From positions 1 through 46,242 of the forward strand of contig JAPOSW010000025.1 in assembly GCA_026709505.1 (NCBI GenBank): a DNA stretch of 46,242 nucleotides. The letters are read 5' to 3'. The notes below the pieces were generated by a model. The model did no database searches. It was not told the DNA's origin and saw only the letters and a list, made by a program, of their open reading frames with translations. The first letter of the stretch is position 1. Each line of letters starts with the position of its first letter. Made by a program: the position numbers and the translations under genes. The stretch comes from Gammaproteobacteria bacterium (GTDB lineage: Bacteria > Pseudomonadota > Gammaproteobacteria > Arenicellales > Poriferihabitantaceae). Below are positions 28,105 through 37,448 of the stretch, piece by piece.

Positions 28105-31100
28105 TTGGAAACAGCAAAATTAAAAAGGTTTGCTCAGTACGCTCGATGCAGTCTGATTGACCAAGTATCTACAATGCTTGATCTCGCATTGAGTGAGGAC
28201 AGCGTTGCTCGGCGTGAAGAGGCTGAAGCCGTCAGGAATCTTGAACATCAGATTGAACGATATACCAAAGACCTGATCATTGAGCGAGTAGCTTACACGT
28301 GGTTCAATCGCTTCTGTGCTTTGCGCTTCATGGATGAGAACCGTTATTCGCGCATAGGGGTGGTGTCGCCTGCCATAGGAGAATTCCTTCCCGAGATTTT
28401 GTCTGTAGCCAAAACGGGGCATATTGATCAAAAGTATGTCCAGGAAGGAATTCGAAAGAAAGTTCTTGACCTGCTGAATGAAAATGTTCCCAGTCAGGAT
28501 CCACAGGGTGAGGCATACCGCATGCTTCTGGTTGCCGTGTCAAACTACTGGCACAAGACAATGCCTTTTCTGTTCCAGCGGATCAACGACTATACCGAAT
28601 TGCTCATACCCTATGACTTGCTCTCAGGAAACTCGATACTTGCGTATACCCGTGAAGCGATGACCCCTGGCGTTTGCAGGGATGTTGAGGTCATTGGCTG
28701 GCTATATCAATACTATATTTCAGAAAAAAAGGACAAGGTATTCGCAGACCTCAAGAAAAACAGGAAGATCCACCCTGAAAGCATACCAGCGGCCACCCAG
28801 TTATTCACTCCAAACTGGATCGTTCGCTATCTTGTTGAAAACTCTCTCGGCCGTTTATGGATGCTAAATCATCCCGAATCGGGGTTGATTGAACGGATGG
28901 ACTACTACATCAGGCCGGATCAGCTGGAAGCAGATTATTTGCGTATTGACAGCCCGGAAGAAATCAAGGTGTGCGATCCTGCCTGCGGCTCTGGACACAT
29001 GCTCACTTACGCTTTCGACCTGCTCTATGACATATACGAAGAGCAAGGATATTCACCCCAGGATATCCCGGAAAAGATTCTCGAAAATAATTTGCATGGT
29101 ATCGAGATTGATGAACGTGCTGGAGAATTAGCCGCCCTTGCTCTAACCATGAAGGCTCGAGATAAGCACCGCCAATTCTTTGACAAGGGTATCAAGCCCA
29201 ACATCTGTGTATTAGAGCCGATTCACTTTGAAAAAGATGAATTAGATGGCTATATGGATTTTATCGGGCGCGATTTGTTCTCCCCTACCCTTCAAGTCAC
29301 CTTACATCAATTTGAAGAAGCTGATAATTTTGGTTCTCTGATCCTTCCAGAAATTGCCGATGCCGCAGAAGTTCTCAATGCTTTGGAGTCAAAGGATGTT
29401 AGAGAAAGTGTGTTATTCAGCAGAACCCATGAAAAAGTTCTTAAAATCTTGCGACAGTCAATCTACCTCAGCGATAAACACCATGCAGTGATAGCCAACC
29501 CGCCATACATGGGGAGCAGGAACATGAATAGTCGTTTAGCCCAGTGGTTAAAGAGCAACTATCCGGACAGCAGTTCTGATGTTTTTGCCTCATTTATAGA
29601 ACGAAGTCTTGAATTTGTCCATGAAGAGGGGCTGGTTGCCATGATAACGATGCAAAGCTGGATGTTCCTGTCCTCTTTTCAGGCGTTTAGGCATCGGATT
29701 TTAAACCAAGAAACGATTTTATCCATGGCGCATTTGGGACCCAATGCTTTTGACAGCATTGGCGGTCATGTAGTAATGACTACAGCTTTCGTGCTTGAAA
29801 AGAAAGAAAAACCCTCGCATCAGGGAGGATATGTACGTTTGCTTGATGGAGAGTCTGAAAATATAAAGTCAAGGATGATGCGGGATGCAATCCATAATCC
29901 TGATTGCGGTTGGTTCTATCGCGCATCTAGTTCAGAATTCCAGAAAATCCCGGGAAGCCCAATCGCATACTGGGCTAAAGAAAATAACTTAATAAATGTA
30001 TTCAATACCCAAAAAACCATCAATGACCTGTGTGACTTTACCGGATCACAAAACAAAACCGCAAACAACGACAAATATTTGCGGATGCATTGGGAAGTTT
30101 CTCGCATCGATATAGGGCAAAGATCAAGATGGGTTCCTTATGCCAAAGGCGGCGGAAACCGAAAATGGTTTGGCCTGCTGACAAATGTCGTTGATTGGTC
30201 TGAAGAGGCCATTGAATTCTACAAGACTAATCCAACCTCAAATTTGCTTGCCGAGGAATATCGGTTTCGTTCAGGCATTACGTACTCAGAGCTGACATCC
30301 AGCACCAATACATTTCGATTTCTTGCAAGAGGATGTATTTTCGATATGGCGGGGCCTAGTTTTCATCCCTCGCATGGGCATCAAGAAATATGCCTTCTTG
30401 GATGCAATAACAACGTTGCAAAAAAGATATTTCAAATATTTAACCCGACATTACACCTACAAGCAAAGGATGTAAAAAATCTGCCAATCCCAGAATTTGA
30501 TGCCAATCAAAAACATAGAATAAGGGAAATTCACGATTCTTTAGTCGGTATTTCAAAAAAAGATTGGGATAGTACGGAACTGTCTTTGAACTTTATGCAA
30601 AACAGATTGCTTGATGACGTTGAGATACAGACACAAACATTAATCGAAAAGCGTTATTTAGATTTACGAGAACAGTGGAAACATGAAACAAATACGCTTC
30701 GAGACCTTGAATCTGAAAGCAACGAGTTGTTCATATCTGCTTATGGTATAGAAGATGATTTTGAGTCAAAAGTTGACTCCACTGAGATAACTCTCTTTGG
30801 CAACCCGACCTACCTCTATGGCAATGACAGAAGTGAAGAGAATCTGGAAAAACTGCTTTTGGCCGACACCATGCGCGAGCTAGTGTCCTATGCCGTAGGC
30901 TGCATGTTTGGCAGATATGCGCTTGAGAAGCCTGGGTTGATTCTCGCTAATCAAGGCGAGACTATCAAAGACTATTTCAAATTCATTCCGGAACCTGCTT
31001 TCCCAGCTGACAAGAATAACGTGATCCCTATTCTGGATGGTAACTGGTTTCAAGATGACATCACCGAACGCTTCTACCAGTTTCTGCGTGTTGCATTTGG

Positions 31101-31632
31101 CGAGGTAAATTATGAGGACAATCTGAGATTCGTTGAAAGATCACTGAACATGAATGACAGAAGAAATTTCAGCATGTGCAACTATTTTCTGAGCGAGTTT
31201 TATTCTGATCATGTGAAATACTACAAGAAACGCCCGATCTACTGGATGTTCTCAAGTTCCAGAGGCAGCTTTAATGCATTGATCTACCTGCATCGCTATA
31301 GTCCAGATACTGTCAGCGTGATCCTAAACGACTATTTACGAGAATTTCAAACCAAGCTCAGGGCTCAAAAAAACCAGTATGAAGCAGTCAGCATCAGTAT
31401 CGGCAACAGTCAAAGCGAGAAAACCAAGGCCCTGAAGGAAATCGAAAAAATCAACAAGACTGTTTTAGAACTGGAAGAATACGAGCGTGAAGTACTCTAC
31501 CCTCTTGCCGCTCGTCAGATCAATATCGACCTTGACGACGGTGTGAAGGTCAACTATCCCAAGTTTGGCAAGGCCTTGAAAAAAGTTCACGGGTTGAGTT
31601 CAACCAAAGTTATTCAAGATACTGTCGCATGA
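28105..31632 (+). CDS. pglX: BREX-1 adenine-specific DNA methyltransferase PglX
   Basis: A 1175-residue N6-adenine methyltransferase. The SAM-binding motif CDPACGSGHML is near residue 290 and the catalytic NPPYMGSRN near residue 465. The flanking regions hold target recognition and the long helical C-terminus. Family members methylate one strand of a non-palindromic six-base site to mark host DNA, and phage lacking the mark are blocked. Start is a TTG (METAKLKRFAQYAR, which fits relatives) 13 bases after the nuclease-like gene; no in-frame ATG is nearby. The stop overlaps pglZ by four bases. The recognition site cannot be predicted. Confidence 0.95.
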   Translation: METAKLKRFAQYARCSLIDQVSTMLDLALSEDSVARREEAEAVRNLEHQIERYTKDLIIERVAYTWFNRFCALRFMDENRYSRIGVVSPAIGEFLPEILSVAKTGHIDQKYVQEGIRKKVLDLLNENVPSQDPQGEAYRMLLVAVSNYWHKTMPFLFQRINDYTELLIPYDLLSGNSILAYTREAMTPGVCRDVEVIGWLYQYYISEKKDKVFADLKKNRKIHPESIPAATQLFTPNWIVRYLVENSLGRLWMLNHPESGLIERMDYYIRPDQLEADYLRIDSPEEIKVCDPACGSGHMLTYAFDLLYDIYEEQGYSPQDIPEKILENNLHGIEIDERAGELAALALTMKARDKHRQFFDKGIKPNICVLEPIHFEKDELDGYMDFIGRDLFSPTLQVTLHQFEEADNFGSLILPEIADAAEVLNALESKDVRESVLFSRTHEKVLKILRQSIYLSDKHHAVIANPPYMGSRNMNSRLAQWLKSNYPDSSSDVFASFIERSLEFVHEEGLVAMITMQSWMFLSSFQAFRHRILNQETILSMAHLGPNAFDSIGGHVVMTTAFVLEKKEKPSHQGGYVRLLDGESENIKSRMMRDAIHNPDCGWFYRASSSEFQKIPGSPIAYWAKENNLINVFNTQKTINDLCDFTGSQNKTANNDKYLRMHWEVSRIDIGQRSRWVPYAKGGGNRKWFGLLTNVVDWSEEAIEFYKTNPTSNLLAEEYRFRSGITYSELTSSTNTFRFLARGCIFDMAGPSFHPSHGHQEICLLGCNNNVAKKIFQIFNPTLHLQAKDVKNLPIPEFDANQKHRIREIHDSLVGISKKDWDSTELSLNFMQNRLLDDVEIQTQTLIEKRYLDLREQWKHETNTLRDLESESNELFISAYGIEDDFESKVDSTEITLFGNPTYLYGNDRSEENLEKLLLADTMRELVSYAVGCMFGRYALEKPGLILANQGETIKDYFKFIPEPAFPADKNNVIPILDGNWFQDDITERFYQFLRVAFGEVNYEDNLRFVERSLNMNDRRNFSMCNYFLSEFYSDHVKYYKKRPIYWMFSSSRGSFNALIYLHRYSPDTVSVILNDYLREFQTKLRAQKNQYEAVSISIGNSQSEKTKALKEIEKINKTVLELEEYEREVLYPLAARQINIDLDDGVKVNYPKFGKALKKVHGLSSTKVIQDTVA

Positions 31633-34136
31633 ATGATCGCATTGCTCATGCGTTAACCCGTCTTTTCGACCGGCACCGCATTGTCTTTTGGTATGACTCC
31701 AACAGGGAATTGCGCGATGAATTTGATGCGCTTGACCTGCCTGAAGTTGAAAAACTGGAAATCCATAATAACGAATACGGTATCAAGCATCGCATCCTAA
31801 GAAAAGAATCGGAGCAAAAATTTCTGCTTTATCGTGCGGGACCTGAACCTGATAATTTAGAAAACTGGTTGCTGGATGTGCAGCTGGCCGAAGGCATATT
31901 TCGAACGGATCAACTGTCCATCTGGCTTGCTGAGTTAGAACTAGGCATTGAATTCGCAGAGGTGATTGAGCCTCACAAGGAACTGCTTCTGGCTGCCAAG
32001 CGAAGGAAACTCCTTAAGGAACTTCTCAGCCATGAGGATACGCCTGAACTGATTCGCATGAAAATGCTGGCAGTCTGTGTCGATTCGAATATCGAGCCAC
32101 ATCTGGACAAAATCATGGAAATCCTGCTGCAGGAGTTGTCGCAGGATAAAGACGAGAAGGTTAGATTGATCAAACGATGCGCACTGGACGATTTTCTCTG
32201 GAAACAGCTGAATCGTAAATTTGGCTATAAATCTGATGAACCGGGTATCCAGGATTTTGCGATTGAGTTATTCAAGTCTTGCTATGCAATGGGTATCCAG
32301 ACGCAATCGAAGTTGACTAATGATGCCCTGTCTTTTCTCAAGAACTGGAAAGACAACCGAAATTTTCAAGATGGCTTTGAAATACTGTCTGGCAAATCGG
32401 CCAACATTCTTGGAATTCAGCAGGACCTGGAAAATCGAGATTTTCGGGAATTGATGAAATTCGATTACTTCAAGTTGATTGATCAGAAAATAATTTCAGA
32501 AGCAATAAAGAATCTGGTATCACATACGGCCTCCCATGATGATGTGTTGCCCTGGATTCGCCAGAGGCGGCAAAGTCATTGGTATAAAGAATTTCGAGAC
32601 CTATACGAAGCTATTAATTTTGCCGCACAGTTCACTGACATTTTGCATAAAACAAACCTGACCATAAACAGTGTGGCTGAAGGCATCAGACAATATACTC
32701 AATCATGGTATCGACTGGATCAACTCTATCGCAAATTTGTCTATCACGCGCACAAATCTAGAAATGCCTCCCTTACAGAAGGGTTGATGAATCAAATTGA
32801 AAACCTTTATACCAATAGCTTCCTGTTAAAGGTTGGTGATCAGTTTCAATCTTTCGTGGAAAAAGCTGAGAACTGGGGTGACGACGAATCAATGGTAAGG
32901 CAAAACCAGTTTTTCGGACATTGGGTTCAACCGTTTCTTTTCAAGAACAACAAGGTATGTGTAATCATCTCGGATGCCATGCGTTACGAAATCGGAGATG
33001 AACTGCTCAAGCTTATTCGACAAAAAGATCGATACAGCGCTGAACTGCAACCAGCCCTTTCAATGCTGCCTAGTTATACCCAGCTTGGAATGGCGGCACT
33101 ATTGCCCAACGACGAATTATCTATTGTAGACAATGATTCCGGTACGGTGTTGGTAAATGGAAAAAGCTCTACCGGCACAGTCAATCGGAACAAAATCCTG
33201 CAGAAAGCCGTAGGGAAAAGGAGTCGGGCTATTAAATACGAAGACTTCATGCAGTTTAACCGTGACGATAGCCGAGAACTGCTTAAAGACAACGATGTTG
33301 TCTATATCTACCACAATCGAATAGATCATGCAGGAGACAAGTTACATTCAGAGGGTCTGGCTTTTGAAGCGGCACAGCTGGCCCTTTCTGATATTGACAA
33401 CCTGATCAATAAGCTTACAGGAGCAAATGCCAGCAATATCCTCGTTACCGCAGATCATGGGTTCATATATCAACATCGAGTTCTTGATGAAAGTGATTTC
33501 TTGGGCGTCAGCGCATCGGGCAAAGAAATATTTTATCGAGACCGGCGTTTTGTACTTGGCAGGGAATTAGCTCGATCAAATAGCTTTCATCATTTCACTT
33601 CAGAACAGCTTGGACTGGTGGGTGAAATCGAAGTTCAAATTCCCAAATCAATCAATCGTCTTCGCCTTAAGGGTTCTGGCAGCCGCTTTGTGCATGGCGG
33701 GGCATCTTTACAGGAAGTGGTAATACCTGTTCTCAAGGTCAACAAGAAAAGACAGAGTGATGTCAGAAAAGTTGATGTCGAGATACTGAGAGGCGCCAGT
33801 TCCGTGATTACCTCTGGGCAGCTCTCCGTAACCATGTACCAGACTGAGCCGATTACCGATAAAGTTCAACAACGTGAACTACGAGCTGGTATTTATGCCG
33901 AGTCAGGAAACCTCATTTCTGATCTCCATGTCGTTTCTTTTGATCTTGCATCTGATCATCCCAGAGACAGGGAATTACCGATACGCTTCGTGCTTACAAA
34001 GGAGGCAGATGAAGCTAATGATCAAGAGGTAGTTCTCCGACTTGAAGAAAAACACGCTGGAACATCACATTACAAGGAATACAGGTCAATTCGGTACACA
34101 ATGCGTCGGTCATTCACCACCGACTTTGATTTCTGA
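31629..34136 (+). CDS. pglZ: BREX-1 alkaline-phosphatase-superfamily protein PglZ (type A)
   Basis: An 835-residue PglZ. The central phosphatase-superfamily core shows VIISDAMRYEIGDEL near residue 445 and ILVTADHGFIYQ near residue 604, with the metal-binding aspartates and histidine. The N-terminal 400 residues are helical and the C-terminus is rich in strand. This arrangement fits the type A form that goes with type I BREX. It is required for exclusion and methylation in studied systems. ATG overlaps the pglX stop, and brxL follows after 15 bases. Confidence 0.94.
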   Translation: MNDRIAHALTRLFDRHRIVFWYDSNRELRDEFDALDLPEVEKLEIHNNEYGIKHRILRKESEQKFLLYRAGPEPDNLENWLLDVQLAEGIFRTDQLSIWLAELELGIEFAEVIEPHKELLLAAKRRKLLKELLSHEDTPELIRMKMLAVCVDSNIEPHLDKIMEILLQELSQDKDEKVRLIKRCALDDFLWKQLNRKFGYKSDEPGIQDFAIELFKSCYAMGIQTQSKLTNDALSFLKNWKDNRNFQDGFEILSGKSANILGIQQDLENRDFRELMKFDYFKLIDQKIISEAIKNLVSHTASHDDVLPWIRQRRQSHWYKEFRDLYEAINFAAQFTDILHKTNLTINSVAEGIRQYTQSWYRLDQLYRKFVYHAHKSRNASLTEGLMNQIENLYTNSFLLKVGDQFQSFVEKAENWGDDESMVRQNQFFGHWVQPFLFKNNKVCVIISDAMRYEIGDELLKLIRQKDRYSAELQPALSMLPSYTQLGMAALLPNDELSIVDNDSGTVLVNGKSSTGTVNRNKILQKAVGKRSRAIKYEDFMQFNRDDSRELLKDNDVVYIYHNRIDHAGDKLHSEGLAFEAAQLALSDIDNLINKLTGANASNILVTADHGFIYQHRVLDESDFLGVSASGKEIFYRDRRFVLGRELARSNSFHHFTSEQLGLVGEIEVQIPKSINRLRLKGSGSRFVHGGASLQEVVIPVLKVNKKRQSDVRKVDVEILRGASSVITSGQLSVTMYQTEPITDKVQQRELRAGIYAESGNLISDLHVVSFDLASDHPRDRELPIRFVLTKEADEANDQEVVLRLEEKHAGTSHYKEYRSIRYTMRRSFTTDFDF

Positions 34137-34151
34137 AGAATTAAGATAGGA

Positions 34152-36206
34152 ATGAATGATCTTGACCTAAAAATCAACTCCCATTTTCCAGGGCTCGTTG
34201 TTCGAAAAGATCTTGTCAAGACGGTCAAGGGCAACGCCATCGTCCCCACATATGTACTTGAATACCTTCTAGGACAATACTGCGCTACGAGCGATGAACC
34301 ATCCATCCAGTCAGGAATCCAGGCAGTCAAGGATATTCTGCGTAAGCATTATGTCCATCGCAACGAAGCGGGCTTGGTTCGCTCCAACATCAAGGAGAAG
34401 GGACGCTACAAGGTCATCGATAAAATAAGTGTTGATCTGAATGACAAGAAGGATGTCTACGAAGCAGAATTCTCGAACTTGGGAATAAAGAATATTCTAG
34501 TCGATTCAGGGACTGTAAAAAAGCATCCAAAGCTTTTGGTTGGCGGGGTATGGTGCATCGCTGATCTGGAATATGAGTTTACCGAAGACAAGCACTCAAG
34601 CCCTTGGATTTTGGGTAGCCTCAAGCCTATTCAAATGTCTCATTTCAACTTTGACGAATATGTTGAATCCCGCAGGCAGTTCTCTACCGAAGAATGGATC
34701 GACCTGCTGATACAGAGCATAGGCCTAAACCCTGAAATGTTTGGATATCGTAGCAAGCTGACCCAGCTCATCCGCCTGATTCCCTTTTGCGAACGTAATT
34801 ACAATCTGATTGAACTAGGGCCAAAGGGAACTGGAAAATCTCATATCTACTCGGAATTTTCACCTCATGGAATTCTGATATCGGGTGGTGAAGTAACGGT
34901 TCCCAAGCTATTTGTAAACAACTCCTCCGGAAAGATCGGTCTGGTTGGCTACTGGGACTGCATCGGCTTCGATGAATTTGCCGGTAGGCAAAAACGAGTA
35001 GACAAGGCTTTGGTCGATATCATGAAAAATTACATGGCCAACAAGTCCTTCTCACGCGGAGTCGAAACACTGGGAGCTGATGCTTCAATAGTCTTCGTCG
35101 GGAATACCCAGCACACAGTGCCGTACATGCTGAAACATTCAGATTTATTTTGTGAGCTTCCGAACAGCTTCTATGACTCTGCATTTCTTGATCGGATTCA
35201 TTTCTATATTCCTGGCTGGGAAGTGGACATCATCCGGGGAGAGATGTTTTCTGGTGGCTATGGCTTCGTAGTGGATTACCTTGCTGAAATTCTTCGTTCC
35301 TTGCGCAATCATGATTACTCAGACCGCTATAAGAATTATTTTTCGCTGTCTCCCGATATTTCGACTCGGGACCGCGATGGAATTAACAAAACTTTTTCTG
35401 GTCTGATGAAGATTCTCTTTCCGAATGTCGAAGCATCCGAGAAGGAGGTTGAACAGTTGATTCGATTCTCTATCGAAGGACGAAAGCGAGTCAAGGATCA
35501 ATTGATGAGAATTGATTCCACATATGAACCGGTTCAATTTAGCTATCAGGGGGCTGATGGGAAAGCGAGGCCTGTAACCACTCTTGAAGAAGATGAATAT
35601 TCCAGCTATTACCATAAGGCAATAAGGGAGGACAATAATCATGATTTTTCAGAAATCACGCAGACAAAATCAGCTCAAAATGAATCTGGACCGTCTTCAG
35701 TAAGACCTGTTCTGGAAGAAAAACACCTTACCTATCAGGAAAATCAGAAAGGCATCTCGTTTGACAACCTGTTTGGACCTTATCTGATCGGCGCTACTAA
35801 AATAATGATTACTGATCCCTACATACGCATTTTCTATCAAATTCGCAATCTCATGGAATTATTGGAGACTGTTGTCAAGCATAAGAGTCTGGATCAAGAG
35901 GTATTCATGCATCTTGTGACAACAGAAGATCAAAACAGGAACGATCAACAGGTGGAAAATCTCGAAAAGATAAAAAAATCAGGTTATTCGGTAGGCATTA
36001 AATTCACCTGGGAGTTCGATAACTCACGATCAATCCATGCTCGACATATTACGACTGACCACGGCTGGAAAATATCGTTAGACCGAGGACTGGACATCTT
36101 CCAACCCTATGAAATGAATGATGCTTTTGCTTTTTCCAATCGCCTTCAACAACACCGCTCCAGCAAAGCTTTTGAAGTGACCTATATTAAATCCCGGCCA
36201 GGATAA
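34152..36206 (+). CDS. brxL: BREX protein BrxL, Lon-related AAA+ ATPase with C-terminal extension
   Basis: A 684-residue protein. An N-terminal BrxL domain (residues 1-200) is followed by AAA+ Walker A GPKGTGKSHIYSEFSPHG at about 222 and a Walker B-like YWDCIGFDEFAGRQ near 268. From about residue 535 a separate block begins: GPYLIGATKIMITDPYIR, IRNLMELLE, then RHITTDHGWKISLDRGLD. This pattern resembles the MIT C-terminal (phospholipase D-like) domain family. BrxL relatives form hexameric rings on DNA and are needed for phage exclusion but not methylation. It is the last gene of the BREX operon. Confidence 0.93.
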   Translation: MNDLDLKINSHFPGLVVRKDLVKTVKGNAIVPTYVLEYLLGQYCATSDEPSIQSGIQAVKDILRKHYVHRNEAGLVRSNIKEKGRYKVIDKISVDLNDKKDVYEAEFSNLGIKNILVDSGTVKKHPKLLVGGVWCIADLEYEFTEDKHSSPWILGSLKPIQMSHFNFDEYVESRRQFSTEEWIDLLIQSIGLNPEMFGYRSKLTQLIRLIPFCERNYNLIELGPKGTGKSHIYSEFSPHGILISGGEVTVPKLFVNNSSGKIGLVGYWDCIGFDEFAGRQKRVDKALVDIMKNYMANKSFSRGVETLGADASIVFVGNTQHTVPYMLKHSDLFCELPNSFYDSAFLDRIHFYIPGWEVDIIRGEMFSGGYGFVVDYLAEILRSLRNHDYSDRYKNYFSLSPDISTRDRDGINKTFSGLMKILFPNVEASEKEVEQLIRFSIEGRKRVKDQLMRIDSTYEPVQFSYQGADGKARPVTTLEEDEYSSYYHKAIREDNNHDFSEITQTKSAQNESGPSSVRPVLEEKHLTYQENQKGISFDNLFGPYLIGATKIMITDPYIRIFYQIRNLMELLETVVKHKSLDQEVFMHLVTTEDQNRNDQQVENLEKIKKSGYSVGIKFTWEFDNSRSIHARHITTDHGWKISLDRGLDIFQPYEMNDAFAFSNRLQQHRSSKAFEVTYIKSRPG

Positions 36207-36240
36207 AACCTCAGTTGCACATGATTCAGCAAAGTGATCC

Positions 36241-36248
36241 AAAATATA
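36241..36248. repeat. MITE target-site duplication, left copy
   Basis: AAAATATA, identical to 36400-36407 on the other side of the MITE. Confidence 0.8.
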
Positions 36249-36399
36249 GGGAATGATATGCCTGACAGCCAAAATGATTTTTTGTCCCGCTTCACTCTTG
36301 ATAAAGCAGATTAAATACTCTTTGGGCTTTGCCAAGGCCCCTGCATTTAGACTACTGGCATTCGATTTACCGGTTTTGGCTGTCAGGCATATAATTCCC
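36249..36399. mobile_element. 151-bp MITE with 26-bp terminal inverted repeats and 8-bp target duplication
   Basis: The left end GGGAATGATATGCCTGACAG plus CCAAAA (36249-36274) and the right end (36374-36399) are reverse complements with a single mismatch in 26 positions. The element is flanked on both sides by the direct repeat AAAATATA (36241-36248 and 36400-36407). The 99-bp interior has no ORF. Size, perfect-looking ends and target duplication show a non-autonomous element moved in trans. An 8-bp duplication fits IS1595 or ISL3 family transposases, but the parent element was not recognised. It landed three bases before the ATG of the next gene. Confidence 0.88.
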
Positions 36400-36407
36400 A
36401 AAATATA
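36400..36407. repeat. MITE target-site duplication, right copy
   Basis: AAAATATA, identical to 36241-36248; directly followed by CA and the ATG at 36410 of the HEPN/AbiU2-like gene. Confidence 0.8.
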
Positions 36408-36409
36408 CA

Positions 36410-37244
36410 ATGATCATGCAAGGAAAAAGTGTATTTTCAAAATATGAATCTGATGAAATTTGCAATCTTCTCTCCGAAATAAGAAAAGCAGACCGAGAAC
36501 GCCAGAAAACACTCCGAAATAAACTCCGTACTAATTTCTCATTTTATATTTCGGACTTTGGAAGGAGCAATTCTTCAGGTTTTACTCGAGGTGATTTTGA
36601 AGAACTGATAAGGATTGGAAAAATATTGATAAACTCGGAACCTAATTCAACAAATTTGCCTTTGGTCATAGATCTACATGGATTGTTACTGGATCAGTGT
36701 ATTTGGTTGAGGACATGCTACAACAGTTCTGAATTGCTCTTTGATGATGAAAATGTTGAAATTAGTGAATTGTTGAAATTCGCAGATGAGAAGTTCTTTG
36801 CTAACTTGAGTATAGTTTTTCAAGAATATATGATCATCTTAATTTATAAATTGACGGACAAACCCCAAAATGGGAAGAATGAAAATGTATCGACTCAGAA
36901 CCTGAACAAGAAACTGTGCGAAAGGGTATATGACTCAAGAGATCAAGAATCTATCCGACAAATTGATATATTACCGTGAATCCTATATACGAGACTCAAG
37001 AAATAAGATAATTGGTCATGCAGATAAAGAGACATTAATGTGGAAAAATACTCTGGGAAAACATACTGAAGAAGAGGCAAATGGTTTTTTCAGCAATCTC
37101 CAAAAATATATGGACAGTGTCGGTTGTTTAATTGGTGTTGGGCCGGGTGACTTCACCAATCCGGACCCAGATGGCAGTGGTACTGACCTCATTCTCTGCC
37201 TCAGATATCTACGAGAGTTTCAGGAAACGGAAAGCCAAAACTGA
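36410..37244 (+). pseudogene. HEPN/AbiU2-like gene broken by a +1 frameshift
   Basis: The first frame (36410-36979) begins MIMQGKSVFSKYESDEI, a segment like small stand-alone proteins of defence loci, and continues with DLHGLLLDQCIWLRTCYNSS and a helical region. The reading then moves to the +1 frame (from about 36920), where SDKLIYYRESYIRDSRNKIIGH and VGPGDFTNPDPDGSG follow. Together they resemble AbiU2-type HEPN proteins, whose conserved RxxxxxH-like motif is RNKIIGH here. One extra G in the AAAGGG run near 36921-36926 would explain the break; a sequencing error cannot be excluded. The MITE insertion directly upstream removes any native ribosome site. Confidence 0.6.
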
Positions 37245-37448
37245 TTCGCAGACCATTATGGCTCCAGTCCTATTATTTTTCGATTTTTCAGGCTTGTTCT
37301 TCACAATCATGCTAAAATATTATAAGTAGCACTCGTTCAAGCCGATGCAATATTTCTCTCCCGGTCATCAATAGAGAGAGAGCAATCCCATACCGGAATG
37401 TAAGTGCAGGAAAACGGGCAAAAGCGTGGATTGAAAAAACAGGATTGT
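37245..37448. other. Convergent gap after the HEPN-like gene
   Basis: No gene or clear terminator is seen. A CTCTCTC...GAGAGAG pair (about 37354-37382) could form a weak hairpin between the two convergent units. Confidence 0.3.

Noticed and set aside
36930-37244. A separate 104-residue gene downstream of the first HEPN-like frame
   Set aside because: Its sequence continues the AbiU2-like pattern of the first frame, has no ribosome site, and the break lies in a G run, so a frameshift is the better explanation.
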